From: Streptomyces cinnamoneus
Lineage (GTDB): Bacteria > Actinomycetota > Actinomycetes > Streptomycetales > Streptomycetaceae
Assembly (NCBI RefSeq): GCF_014650495.1
Contig: NZ_BMVB01000013.1
Coordinates: 62,001-126,000 of the forward strand
Length of the DNA: 64,000 nucleotides
Direction of reading: 5' to 3'
The notes under the pieces were generated by a model that was not told the origin of the DNA, did not search any database, and worked only from the letters and a program-made list of their open reading frames with translations. Each line of letters begins with the position of its first letter. Position 1 is the stretch's first letter. Position numbers and translations under genes: made by a program. This document shows positions 56,638 through 64,000 of this stretch, piece by piece.

Positions 56638-57201
56638 ATGACGAACGACGCACCACCCCGGTGGGACCGCAAGATGCAGCAGCGGCTCGTGCACGGCGAG
56701 GCCGCCGCGCTCGGCGAACTCTACGACCGCTTCGCCTCCCTCGTGCACGGCCTCGCCCATCGCGTCCTCGGCGACGAGGGCGGCGCCGACCGCGTCACCC
56801 GCGAGGTCTTCGGCTACGTCTGGGAGCACCCGGAGGCGTACGACCCCAAGGAGGGCCCGTTGCGCTCGTGGATCGCCTCCCTCGCCCACCGGCACGCCGT
56901 CAGCCGGCTGCGGCGCACCGAGGACGACGGGGAACGGCCCGCGGCGGAGATCGAGGCCAAGGTGCGCGCGGCCAGCGCGGCCGCCCGCGCCGACTACATC
57001 GTCACGTCCATGCCCGCACCCCTGCGGGCCGCCCTGGACCTCGCCTACTTCCGCCGTCTGGACTACCGCCAGGCCGCGGCGCGCCTGGGCGTCACCGAGG
57101 ACGAGGCGCGGCGACGGCTCAGGCTGGGGTTACAGCTGTTGTCCACCGCCCATGAAGGCCCCCGGGCGGTCGCACCGCCCGGCAAGGCGGCCCTGCGATG
57201 A
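56638..57201 (+). CDS. ECF-type RNA polymerase sigma factor
   Basis: A 187-aa sigma factor with region 2 (EAAALGELYDRFASLVHGLA ... VFGYVWEHPEAYDP) and region 4 (LDLAYFRRLDYRQAAARLGV). ATG 56638 follows CGGAGGGGG. The codon at 57130-57132 (Leu, in RLGLQLLS) is TTA, so full translation should need the bldA tRNA and link this regulon to development. The anti-sigma gene overlaps by 4 bp. The target promoters are unknown. Confidence 0.9.
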   Translation: MTNDAPPRWDRKMQQRLVHGEAAALGELYDRFASLVHGLAHRVLGDEGGADRVTREVFGYVWEHPEAYDPKEGPLRSWIASLAHRHAVSRLRRTEDDGERPAAEIEAKVRAASAAARADYIVTSMPAPLRAALDLAYFRRLDYRQAAARLGVTEDEARRRLRLGLQLLSTAHEGPRAVAPPGKAALR

Positions 57202-58328
57202 ACGACGCGCCCCTGCCGCCGGAGGCGGCCCGTCCGCCGTCCCACCACGTGCTCAAGTCGCTGCTCGGCGCCTGGGCGCTGGCCGCGTGCTCGGCCGAGG
57301 AGACCGCCGCCGTCGAGGAACACCTGACCGACTGCGCCCCGTGCGCGGAGGAGGCCGTGCGGCTGCGCGACGCCGTCGCGCTGCTGCACCCCGAGGACAG
57401 CCTCGACCTCGATCCCACGCTGCGCTCCCGCGTCCTGGCCGGGGCGCTCAGCCGCCGGCCCGCCCGCATCCCCGTCCCCGAATGGGCCGCGCCCTACGAG
57501 GCGGAGGCCGCCCGGCTCGACGCCCTGCTGCGCGACATCGGCGAGGCGGAGTGGCAGGCGCCGGTGCGGCTCACCTGGTTCGACGGGCGGCGCCCCGCCG
57601 CGCGGGAGGCGACCGTCGCCGGCGTCATCGGCCATCTGGCGGCCGTCGACGGCATCGTCGCGGGCACGCTCGGCCTCCCCGACGGAGGCGGGAACGGTTC
57701 GCCGGACGAGCGCACGGAGGCCCTCTGGGCCTCCGGCGCCTCCGCGGAACGGACGCCCGCCCAGGTGCGGTCCGCCTGGCGCGACCAGGGCCGGGCGCTG
57801 ATACGGACGGTGTCCTTCGCCGACGGGAACGTCGCCGACCTCGACGTGCCGTACGGCCCGTTCAGCCTGCCGCTGCGCGATTCCTTCCTGGACCGCGCCT
57901 TCGAGTGCTGGGTGCACGCCGAGGACATCGCCGACGCCGTCGACTATCCGTACGAGCCGCCGTCCTCGCCGCACCTCAACCGCATGATCGACCTGGCGGC
58001 CCGGCTGTTGCCCTCCTCGATCGCGGCACGCCGCCGCGCGGGCCTGGCCCCGCCGGCCCGCACCCTGGTCGCGGCGGGCACACCCGGCCGCGCCCTGCAC
58101 CTGGAGATCGAGGGCAGGGGCGGCGGCCACTGGTACATCGCCCTGGACTCCCCCGGCGCGCTCGGCACGCCGGAGGGAGAGGTGGCACATGTGGCCCTGG
58201 ACGGGGTGGAGTTCTGCCGTCTGGCCGCGGGCCACGTCGCCCCGGAGGAGGCCGCCGCGGGCTCACTCGGCGACGCCGAAGCCGTCCGCGACGTCCTGTA
58301 CGCGACGGCATCCCTGTCACGGCTGTGA
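57198..58328 (+). CDS. Zinc-finger anti-sigma factor fused to a maleylpyruvate-isomerase-like domain
   Basis: A 376-aa protein. The N-terminal zinc-binding anti-sigma motif is HLTDCAPC (His42, Cys46, Cys49). It is followed from about residue 90 by a DinB/MDMPI-type four-helix domain (APYEAEAARLDALLRDIGE ... TVAGVIGHLAAVDGIVAGTL) and a C-terminal beta domain. MDMPI domains are mycothiol-dependent isomerase-like, so a thiol/redox input is possible. No transmembrane helix is seen, so it is cytoplasmic. It is coupled (ATGA) to the sigma gene and should hold that sigma factor inactive. Confidence 0.88.
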   Translation: MNDAPLPPEAARPPSHHVLKSLLGAWALAACSAEETAAVEEHLTDCAPCAEEAVRLRDAVALLHPEDSLDLDPTLRSRVLAGALSRRPARIPVPEWAAPYEAEAARLDALLRDIGEAEWQAPVRLTWFDGRRPAAREATVAGVIGHLAAVDGIVAGTLGLPDGGGNGSPDERTEALWASGASAERTPAQVRSAWRDQGRALIRTVSFADGNVADLDVPYGPFSLPLRDSFLDRAFECWVHAEDIADAVDYPYEPPSSPHLNRMIDLAARLLPSSIAARRRAGLAPPARTLVAAGTPGRALHLEIEGRGGGHWYIALDSPGALGTPEGEVAHVALDGVEFCRLAAGHVAPEEAAAGSLGDAEAVRDVLYATASLSRL

Positions 58329-58354
58329 CGGCGGATGCCGTTCAGGGGGAGCCG

Positions 58355-59218
58355 TCAGGCGAAGACCACCGTGCGGGTGCCGTTCAGGAGCACGCGGTGC
58401 TCGCTGTGCCACTTCACCGCGCGCGCCAGCGCCTGGCACTCCACGTCGCGGCCGACCGCGACGAGCTGCTCCGGCGTGACCTCGTGGCCGACGCGCTCGA
58501 CCTCCTGCTCGATGATCGGGCCCTCGTCGAGGTCGGCCGTCACGTAGTGCGCGGTGGCACCGATCAGCTTCACACCGCGCGCGTGCGCCTGGTGGTACGG
58601 CTTCGCGCCCTTGAAGCTCGGCAGGAAGGAGTGGTGGATGTTGATGATCCGCCCGGAGAGCGCCTTGCAGAGGTCGTCGGAGAGCACCTGCATGTAGCGG
58701 GCGAGCACGACCAGCTCGACGTTCTCGGCCTGGACCAGCTCCAGCAGCCGCGCCTCGGCCTCCGGCTTGTTCTCCTTCGTCACGGGGATGTGGTGGAAGG
58801 GGACGCCGTAGGAGCCGACGAGCTCGGCGAAGTCGGTGTGGTTGGAGACGACCGCCGCGATCTCGACCGGGAGGGCCCCGATGCGGGAGCGGAAGAGCAG
58901 GTCGTTGAGGCAGTGCCCGAACTTGGACACCATCAGCACGATGCGCATCTTCTCGTCGGCCCGGTGGATCTGCCAGTCCATCTGGAAGGAGTCGCCGACC
59001 GCCGCGAAGCTGGCCCGCAGCTTCTCGACCGTGACCGGGGCCTCCGCGCCGAAGTGCACCCGCATGAAGAACAGCCCGGTGTCCCGGTCGCCGAACTGCT
59101 GACTGTCCTCGATGTTGCAGCCGGTCATGAAGAGGTAGCTGGACACGGCGTGCACAATGCCCTGCTTGTCCGGGCAGGAAAGAGTGAGGACGTACTGCTG
59201 AGGCTGTTCGGTGGTCAT
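58355..59218 (-). CDS. purU: Formyltetrahydrofolate deformylase
   Basis: A 287-aa enzyme that hydrolyses 10-formyl-THF to formate and THF. The N-terminal ACT domain (YVLTLSCPDKQGIVHAVSSY) covers residues about 8-85. The formyl-transferase domain has the catalytic triad in IINIHHSFLPSFKGAKPYHQ (Asn, His) and TADLDEGPII (Asp). The start is ATG 59218 (MTTEQPQQYV); an in-frame ATG 18 nt upstream is possible. It stands alone in this region. Confidence 0.96.
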   Translation of the reverse strand: MTTEQPQQYVLTLSCPDKQGIVHAVSSYLFMTGCNIEDSQQFGDRDTGLFFMRVHFGAEAPVTVEKLRASFAAVGDSFQMDWQIHRADEKMRIVLMVSKFGHCLNDLLFRSRIGALPVEIAAVVSNHTDFAELVGSYGVPFHHIPVTKENKPEAEARLLELVQAENVELVVLARYMQVLSDDLCKALSGRIINIHHSFLPSFKGAKPYHQAHARGVKLIGATAHYVTADLDEGPIIEQEVERVGHEVTPEQLVAVGRDVECQALARAVKWHSEHRVLLNGTRTVVFA

Positions 59219-59297
59219 AGCCCAATAGCGTCGCATATCCCGGGCCCCTGCCGGACCGCCCGGTTCCGCGGCGGCCGGGCCACCAGCGCGTCGCGGT

Positions 59298-59789
59298 TCA
59301 GTACCCGGTGGCCAGCTCCAGCACGGCGAGCGGGTGCGGCGGCACGTCCGGACTCTCCCCGTCGCCCGCCGCCAGCCGGACGTGTGCCTCGCGCGCGGCC
59401 TGTACGGCCTCCGGCCAGCCGTGGTGCCCCAGGTAGGCCGAGGACGGCGCGTCCGCCCCGACCTGGTGCATGATCCGCAGGACACGCAGCACGACGACGT
59501 CGACGAGCGCGGCCTCGCCCGAGTCGCGGAAGACGGTGCCGACGTACTTCTCGGCCGACCAGTTGTCCAGCCAGGTGTCCTCGACCAGGCGGTAGACGGC
59601 GTCGGTCACGTCCCCGTACCCCTCGCGGCCCGCGAGCCAGCACTCCTGCTGGAAGACGGGATCCGAGAGCATGTGCAGCGCGGAGCGCACGTTCGCGCGC
59701 CAGCGCCACCACGGCATGTCATTGAGCGGCATACCGTCCATGGTGGTCGAGCGGCGGCCGCGACGGGAAGACTTCTCTGAACCCTGCAC
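59298..59789 (-). CDS. SCO4402 family protein
   Basis: A 163-aa protein I recognise as the actinobacterial SCO4402 family, function unknown. It has WWRWRANVRSALHMLSDPVF and GHHGWPEAVQAAREAHVRLA. It is helical, cytoplasmic and lacks signal or membrane segments. The GTG at 59789 is used; an internal ATG at 59741 (MDGMPLNDMPWW) may be the true start. No ribosome site clearly decides between them. Confidence 0.8.
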   Translation of the reverse strand: MQGSEKSSRRGRRSTTMDGMPLNDMPWWRWRANVRSALHMLSDPVFQQECWLAGREGYGDVTDAVYRLVEDTWLDNWSAEKYVGTVFRDSGEAALVDVVVLRVLRIMHQVGADAPSSAYLGHHGWPEAVQAAREAHVRLAAGDGESPDVPPHPLAVLELATGY

Positions 59790-59921
59790 AACAATCGATC
59801 GTACGTTCCCGCCGCGCCCCGCGGTCCGCCACCCCGGCCGCTCCCGGTGTTCACCCCGGCGTCACCCTTCGTTGCGACGTGATCACTCGGCCGTTACCTG
59901 CCGGGCGGCAGGCTTCCGGCC

Positions 59922-61211
59922 ATGACCGGACGGCGCCGCCTGCTCCCCCGCCCGCTCCTGCGCACCGCCATGGCCGCGGTGTGCGCCACAGCGGTGGGAG
60001 CGGCACTGTTCACCGGCTGCAGTGGTGGGCTCCCGGGGGCCCGGGGGGACTCCCGGGAACCCATCACCGTCATGACGTGGGCCCCCGAGGGCACCCAGGC
60101 CACCAACATGGCCGGCATGCCCGCCATGGCCACCGCCTACGCCCGCTGGGTCAACGCGAGCGGCGGCATCCACGGCCGCAGGCTGAAGGTGCTCACCTGC
60201 AACGAGCGCAACGACACGGTCGCCGCCGCGGGCTGCGCGCAGCGGGCGGTGGAGGCGGGGGCCGTCGCGGTCGTCGGCTCCTACAGCCAGCACGGGCGCT
60301 CGATGATGTCGCCGCTGGAGGCGTCGGGGACGCCGTTCATCGGCGGCTACGGGATCACGAACGAGGAGTTCACCAGCCCGCTGTCGTACCCCGTCAACGG
60401 CGGCCAGGCGACCCTGCTCGCCGGCAACGGCCGGCAGCTGGCCGGGGTGTGCCGGCGCGTCGCGCTCGTCCGGCCGGACACGATCGCCGGCGACCAGTTA
60501 CCGGCGCTGCTCGACGCGGGCCTCACCGCGGGCGGCCGGCCGCGGGCCGCCGACGTCCGGGCGCCGGAGGACGCGACGGACTACACGCGGCACAGCGCCG
60601 CCGCCCTGGAGAGCGCGGGCACCGAGGACGGCGCCTGCGTCACCGCGGCGCTCGGGGAGCGCACGAACACCTTCTTCGACTCCTTCCGGCGGCTGCGCGA
60701 GACCGGGCGGGGGACCGGGGTGCGCATCGCCGCCGTGCTGGGCAGCGTCCAGCAGTCGCTGGTGGACAGCACGGGCGGCGCGAGCAGCCCACTGGAGGGC
60801 GCGTACGCGACCGGCTGGTACCCCGCCGCGGACGACGGCCGGTGGGCCCCGATGCGGAAGGTCATCCAGGAGCACGCCTTCGGCGACAACCGCGTCAGCC
60901 CCACGGACCCCGGAGTCCAGACGACGTGGCTCGCGTACACGGTGCTGCGGTCGGTGCTGACGTCCCTGGACGCGGACGACATCAGCGCCGCGTCGGTGCA
61001 CCACGCCCTGGACGACGGCCACCAGGTCGACACGGGCGGCCTGACGCCGCCCCTGCGCTGGCGGCAACAGGACCTGCTGGCCGTCCGCGACTACCCGCGC
61101 GTGGTCAACGCGGACGTCACCTACCAGGTCGTCCGGGGCGGCCGCCTGGTCGCGGACCGCAGCGGCTTCGTCAACGTGGCGCGGACGCTGGAGGAGCAGA
61201 GCAAGGGGTGA
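59922..61211 (+). CDS. ABC-type substrate-binding lipoprotein (branched-chain amino acid type)
   Basis: A 429-aa lipoprotein of the periplasmic-binding type 1 family (LivJ-like). The lipobox is LFTGC with Cys33. The fold markers are ATAYARWVNASGGIHGRRLK and AVEAGAVAVVGSYSQHGRSM. No permease or ATPase gene is next to it, so it is an orphan receptor or serves a distant transporter. The Leu codon at 60498-60500 is TTA, so it should be under bldA control. Confidence 0.88.
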   Translation: MTGRRRLLPRPLLRTAMAAVCATAVGAALFTGCSGGLPGARGDSREPITVMTWAPEGTQATNMAGMPAMATAYARWVNASGGIHGRRLKVLTCNERNDTVAAAGCAQRAVEAGAVAVVGSYSQHGRSMMSPLEASGTPFIGGYGITNEEFTSPLSYPVNGGQATLLAGNGRQLAGVCRRVALVRPDTIAGDQLPALLDAGLTAGGRPRAADVRAPEDATDYTRHSAAALESAGTEDGACVTAALGERTNTFFDSFRRLRETGRGTGVRIAAVLGSVQQSLVDSTGGASSPLEGAYATGWYPAADDGRWAPMRKVIQEHAFGDNRVSPTDPGVQTTWLAYTVLRSVLTSLDADDISAASVHHALDDGHQVDTGGLTPPLRWRQQDLLAVRDYPRVVNADVTYQVVRGGRLVADRSGFVNVARTLEEQSKG

Positions 61212-61263
61212 CCCCAGCCGCGCCGCCGGGCAGCGCTCGTCCGTGCCACGTCGTCCGCCCTCG

Positions 61264-63330
61264 TCACAGCTGGGTCCACTCGTGCTGCGTCAGGCCGTAC
61301 TTCTTCGCGATCGGGTTCCACAGGTCGGCCGCCTTCTTCTTGGCGGCCGTCGCGTCGCCGCTGGCGCGGTCGCCGGCGGCGCTGTCGGCCGTGGGGCGGG
61401 CGTGGCCCTTCACACAGCCCTTCTTGCCCTCCACCTGACGGGCCCACGCCGCGTAGTGGCTGTCCGCCGACGCGGACGACTTCCACGCCTTCGACAGCTG
61501 GCCCGTCAGCTCCGCGTGCTGGGGCAACCGGTCCGTGGCCGTCTGTTCGAGGCGCGTCACCAGGCCGTTGCGCTGGCCCGCGGCGGCGTCGAGGTCGGCG
61601 GCCGACTTGCCGAGGTCCTTGCAGCTCCGGGTGGAGTCCACCGCCTTGATGACGGAGTCGCGGCTGTTGTTGCTGTCCTTCAGCAACGCGTCCAGCGCCT
61701 TCGCCTGGGCCTCGGCCGGGTCGGCCGACTTCTCCGGGGCCTTGGGGGTGGGGCCGGCCGTCGCCTCGCCCTTGGGCGCGGCGGTGGGCGACGTGCTGGC
61801 GACGGCGGCCTTCTGCGGCTCGCTCTTGTCGTCGTCCCCGCCGCTGAGCAGCGCGCCCGCGCCGAGCCCGGCGACGGCACAGCCCGCGACGACCGCGGCG
61901 ATCAGCACGGCCGGCGACTTCTTGCGCCCCGGCGGGCGCGGCGCGTCGTTCCGCGGGCCCTGGGGGCCGCGCGGACCCTGCGGCCCGTTCGGGGGCACGC
62001 CCGGGAGCCCGTACGAGGCGTTGGCGGCCGGCTGCTGCGGCTGGGGGCGCGGCGGGAACGGCGCGGGCCCGCCGGCCGGCGGAACGGGCGGCAGCTGCTG
62101 CGTCGGGGTGGCGGCCCGGAAGAGCGTGTCGAACTCGGCGGGCGGCGGCCGGTCGCCCGCCGGTGCCATCACCGTGAAGGGCGTGGCCGGCCCGGAACCC
62201 GTCACAGGCGGGGCCGGAGCGGCGCCCCCGGCCGGGCCCTCGGACGTACGGTCCGGCGCGGCGTGCCGGGCATGGGCACCGCCGCCCGTCGACGGGGTGA
62301 CCGCGGTCGCCTCGGCGTCGGCGGGACGCGCACCCGCGGGACCACCGTGCGCGCCGCCCGTCGGCGGCACGGCGGGAGGCCCCTGCGGGGCGAAGCCGGC
62401 AGGCGGCAACTGGGGCGAGCCGGGGACCGGGGGCATCAGGGCCGTGGCCTCGGCATCGGAGCCACGGCCCGCACCGGCACCCGGCGCGAAGGGCGGCATA
62501 CCCCCACCCACGGGCGAAATCAGAGCAGTCGCCTCAGCATCGGAGCCACGCCCCGCACCGGCACCCGGCGCATAAGGCGGCATACCGCCGCCCGGACCAC
62601 CCACCGGAGGAATCAGAGCAGTCGCCTCAGCATCCGAACCACGCCCCGCACCACCACCCGGCACGAAGGGCGGCATACCCCCACCCACGGGCGGAATCAG
62701 GGCAGTCGCCTCCGCATCGGGGCCACGTCCGGCACCCGGCGGGAACGGCGGGACGCCGCCCGCGCCGCCGCCGACCGGCGGCATCAGGGCAGTCGCCTCC
62801 GCATCGGGGCCACGTCCGGCACCCGGCGGGAACGGCGGGACGCCGCCCGCGCCGCCGCCGACCGGCGGCATCAGGGCCGTGGCCTCGGCGTCCGGAGAAC
62901 GGTGCGGTAGGGCGCCGCCCCGCTGCGGCGGGAGCAACTGCGTGGCTTCTGCAGCGGATTCGGGGACGCCGCGACCGTACGTGCCGGGCGGCTCGTCGGC
63001 CGCCTCCCGTATCTCCCGTATCTCGTACACGTCCCGTCCGGCGGGCGGACCGCCGTCGCCGCTCACCGGCGGCAGGTACTGCGTGGACGCCTCGGGCACG
63101 GGCGGGGCCGCGTACGGCGGGGGCGGCAGCGGGGCACCCGGCATGGGGGCGGCGCCCAGCGGCGGGAGGTACTGCGTGGCGTCGGAGTCGCCCTGCGGGG
63201 TCTCCGGCGGCAGGGGGGCGCGATGTGCGCCGGGGCCCCAGGGGGCGCCCCCGTCGGGGGCGGGCCGTACTGGCGGCGCGGGCGGGGCCGCAGGAGGCTG
63301 CGGCTCGTTTCCCTGTCCGCTCTGCGTCAC
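61264..63330 (-). CDS. Pro-rich repeat membrane protein with TQYLPP-like motifs
   Basis: A 688-aa protein. The N-terminal 440 residues are cytoplasmic, Pro/Gly/Ala-rich, and carry at least seven repeats of DAEATALMPPVGGG type, preceded by DATQYLPP, STQYLPP and AEATQLLPP. One transmembrane helix (SPAVLIAAVVAGCAVAGLGA) leads to a helical extracellular domain (AEAQAKALDALLKDSNNSRD ...) ending HEWTQL. TQ motifs of this kind resemble phosphothreonine sites that bind FHA domains, and Ser/Thr kinases are abundant here; this is inference. GTG start. Function unknown. Confidence 0.8.
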   Translation of the reverse strand: MTQSGQGNEPQPPAAPPAPPVRPAPDGGAPWGPGAHRAPLPPETPQGDSDATQYLPPLGAAPMPGAPLPPPPYAAPPVPEASTQYLPPVSGDGGPPAGRDVYEIREIREAADEPPGTYGRGVPESAAEATQLLPPQRGGALPHRSPDAEATALMPPVGGGAGGVPPFPPGAGRGPDAEATALMPPVGGGAGGVPPFPPGAGRGPDAEATALIPPVGGGMPPFVPGGGAGRGSDAEATALIPPVGGPGGGMPPYAPGAGAGRGSDAEATALISPVGGGMPPFAPGAGAGRGSDAEATALMPPVPGSPQLPPAGFAPQGPPAVPPTGGAHGGPAGARPADAEATAVTPSTGGGAHARHAAPDRTSEGPAGGAAPAPPVTGSGPATPFTVMAPAGDRPPPAEFDTLFRAATPTQQLPPVPPAGGPAPFPPRPQPQQPAANASYGLPGVPPNGPQGPRGPQGPRNDAPRPPGRKKSPAVLIAAVVAGCAVAGLGAGALLSGGDDDKSEPQKAAVASTSPTAAPKGEATAGPTPKAPEKSADPAEAQAKALDALLKDSNNSRDSVIKAVDSTRSCKDLGKSAADLDAAAGQRNGLVTRLEQTATDRLPQHAELTGQLSKAWKSSASADSHYAAWARQVEGKKGCVKGHARPTADSAAGDRASGDATAAKKKAADLWNPIAKKYGLTQHEWTQL
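62696..62869. repeat. Two exact 87-bp tandem repeats
   Basis: 62696-62782 and 62783-62869 are identical over 87 bp, coding for two identical 29-residue units that contain DAEATALMPPVGGG. Flanking units are related but diverged. The exact identity suggests recent duplication. Confidence 0.9.
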
Positions 63331-63649
63331 CGGGACTCCTCAGGCTGTAACGGGACTTGCGTAACCGGCGACTCACGCTACCGGTTCGCACAAGTGCGCG
63401 GCCGCACCGACCCGGCCGCTCCCGCCGCTCCGGATCCCGGCGGGAGGGTCCGGGGCGGGAGGGGAGGGCCCCGGCAGGGGGCGTGACGCGTTATTTGCGG
63501 CGACATGGGGGGCAACCGCACCAGGTGCGGTTGCCGTAAACAATGCAGCCCCCAGAGGGGTCCGTCCCCTCCCGACCCGGCCCCGCCCCACGACGGACGG
63601 ACAGCCGGGGCCCCGGCCCGGACCGAGGCCCCAGCACCTTCTACGCCGC
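63331..63649. other. Intergenic region with hairpins, no gene seen
   Basis: This 319-bp gap follows the TPR regulator (3' end at 63650) and precedes the repeat protein. It holds the hairpin at 63511-63535 and a weaker GGGGCC/GGCCCC fold near 63607-63632, either of which may end the regulator's transcript. The promoter of the repeat protein should lie in 63331-63500. No coding frame is convincing. Confidence 0.55.
63511..63535 (-). terminator. Hairpin terminator after the TPR regulator
   Basis: GGCAACCGCAC and GTGCGGTTGCC form a perfect 11-bp stem with a 3-nt loop. Confidence 0.55.
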
Positions 63650-64000
63650 CTACGCCGCCTGCAGCTCCATCCGCGCCCCGAACTCCCGTACCACCGGCTC
63701 GTCCCGGTACGGCTCCAGGCGTTGCCGGAAGTCGTCCAGGTACTCCGCGCCCCGGTTCGAGCGCAGGGTGCCCAGCAGTTCCAGGGCCCTCGTGCCCGTC
63801 ACACAGGCTTCCTCCACCTCGCGCTGCTGGACGTGGGCCGTGGCCAGCAGCAGCAGGTCGATGGCACGGCGGCGCACCCTGCCCGTCGGATGCGTGGTCA
63901 GCGCATCCTCCGCGTGCCGGCGTGCGGGCTCCGCCTGGCCCAGATCGCGGTGACAGTGCGCCAGCTCGTCCGAGAGGTAGGCCCGGTCGAAGTGGCGGAT
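63650..64000 (-). CDS. C-terminal end of a TPR-type transcriptional regulator (cut by window edge)
   Basis: 117 codons are visible and the frame is open at base 64000, so the N-terminus is missing. The tail reads ELLGTLRSNRGAEYLDDFRQ and ends PVVREFGARMELQAA. The helical repeats (AYLSDELAHCHRDLGQAEPA, RRRAIDLLLLATAHVQQREV) are TPR-like, and the ending matches a common Streptomyces class of XRE-TPR regulators (NsdA-like). The DNA-binding part cannot be seen. Confidence 0.75.
   Translation of the reverse strand: MRHFDRAYLSDELAHCHRDLGQAEPARRHAEDALTTHPTGRVRRRAIDLLLLATAHVQQREVEEACVTGTRALELLGTLRSNRGAEYLDDFRQRLEPYRDEPVVREFGARMELQAA

Overview
The window is high-GC actinobacterial chromosome, almost certainly from a Streptomyces. 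The evidence is codon use with G or C in nearly every third position, frequent GTG starts, and families typical of the genus: DUF6350, an SCO4402-family protein, PspC-type sensor kinases, many Ser/Thr kinases, an LAXTG surface protein, and rare TTA codons confined to a few regulatory or surface genes. I see no rRNA, CRISPR array, prophage, transposase or integrase. There is one tRNA, Arg(ACG). It reads as core and near-core chromosome with small accessory pockets.

Layout. 1-3.6 kb: a cut-off membrane gene (DUF6350) and the succinyl-CoA synthetase operon sucC-sucD. 3.8-11.7 kb: a five-gene module made of a MoxR AAA+ ATPase, DUF5682 and a VWA protein on the minus strand, diverging from a SWIM zinc-finger protein and a DUF5691 protein on the plus strand. 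The divergent promoters carry copies of the PafBC-type DNA-damage promoter motif. 12.2-18.3 kb: a small B12-binding mutase subunit, a lipase-like hydrolase, an M23 peptidase and the helicase pcrA, which also has a PafBC-like promoter. 18.5-28.9 kb: small membrane proteins, an NlpC/P60 hydrolase, an esterase-fold protein, a PspC sensor kinase with its LuxR-type regulator, a Ser/Thr kinase, a second PspC protein, DoxX and an L,D-transpeptidase. 29-33 kb: class II aldolase, Uma2 protein, guaA, and a chorismate mutase preceded by what looks like a complete Phe/Tyr transcription attenuator with a leader peptide.

33-44.3 kb: a structured 830-bp gap, an LAXTG cell-wall protein, a GMC oxidoreductase with an aldehyde dehydrogenase, two small coupled unknown genes opposite a UTRA-only/GntR-UTRA pair, and two tandem Ser/Thr kinases. 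44.4-53.8 kb: tRNA-Arg, a winged-helix AlkZ-like protein behind a perfect 19-bp palindrome, a VOC protein, a divergent MFS/TetR pair, an M64 peptidase, an S33 hydrolase, an XRE-TPR regulator and a DUF4344 lipoprotein. 54-64 kb: a two-component pair, a STAS antagonist, a sigma/anti-sigma pair, purU, an SCO4402-family gene, a substrate-binding lipoprotein, a repeat-rich membrane protein with possible phosphothreonine motifs, and the C-terminal end of a TPR regulator.

Themes. Envelope sensing and remodelling dominates: three Ser/Thr kinases with non-PASTA ectodomains, two PspC proteins, M23, NlpC and L,D-transpeptidase enzymes, and a sortase substrate. A second theme is possible DNA-damage control of the MoxR/SWIM module and of pcrA. 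A third is likely bldA (TTA codon) control of four genes: the LAXTG protein, the MFS pump, the sigma factor and the binding lipoprotein.
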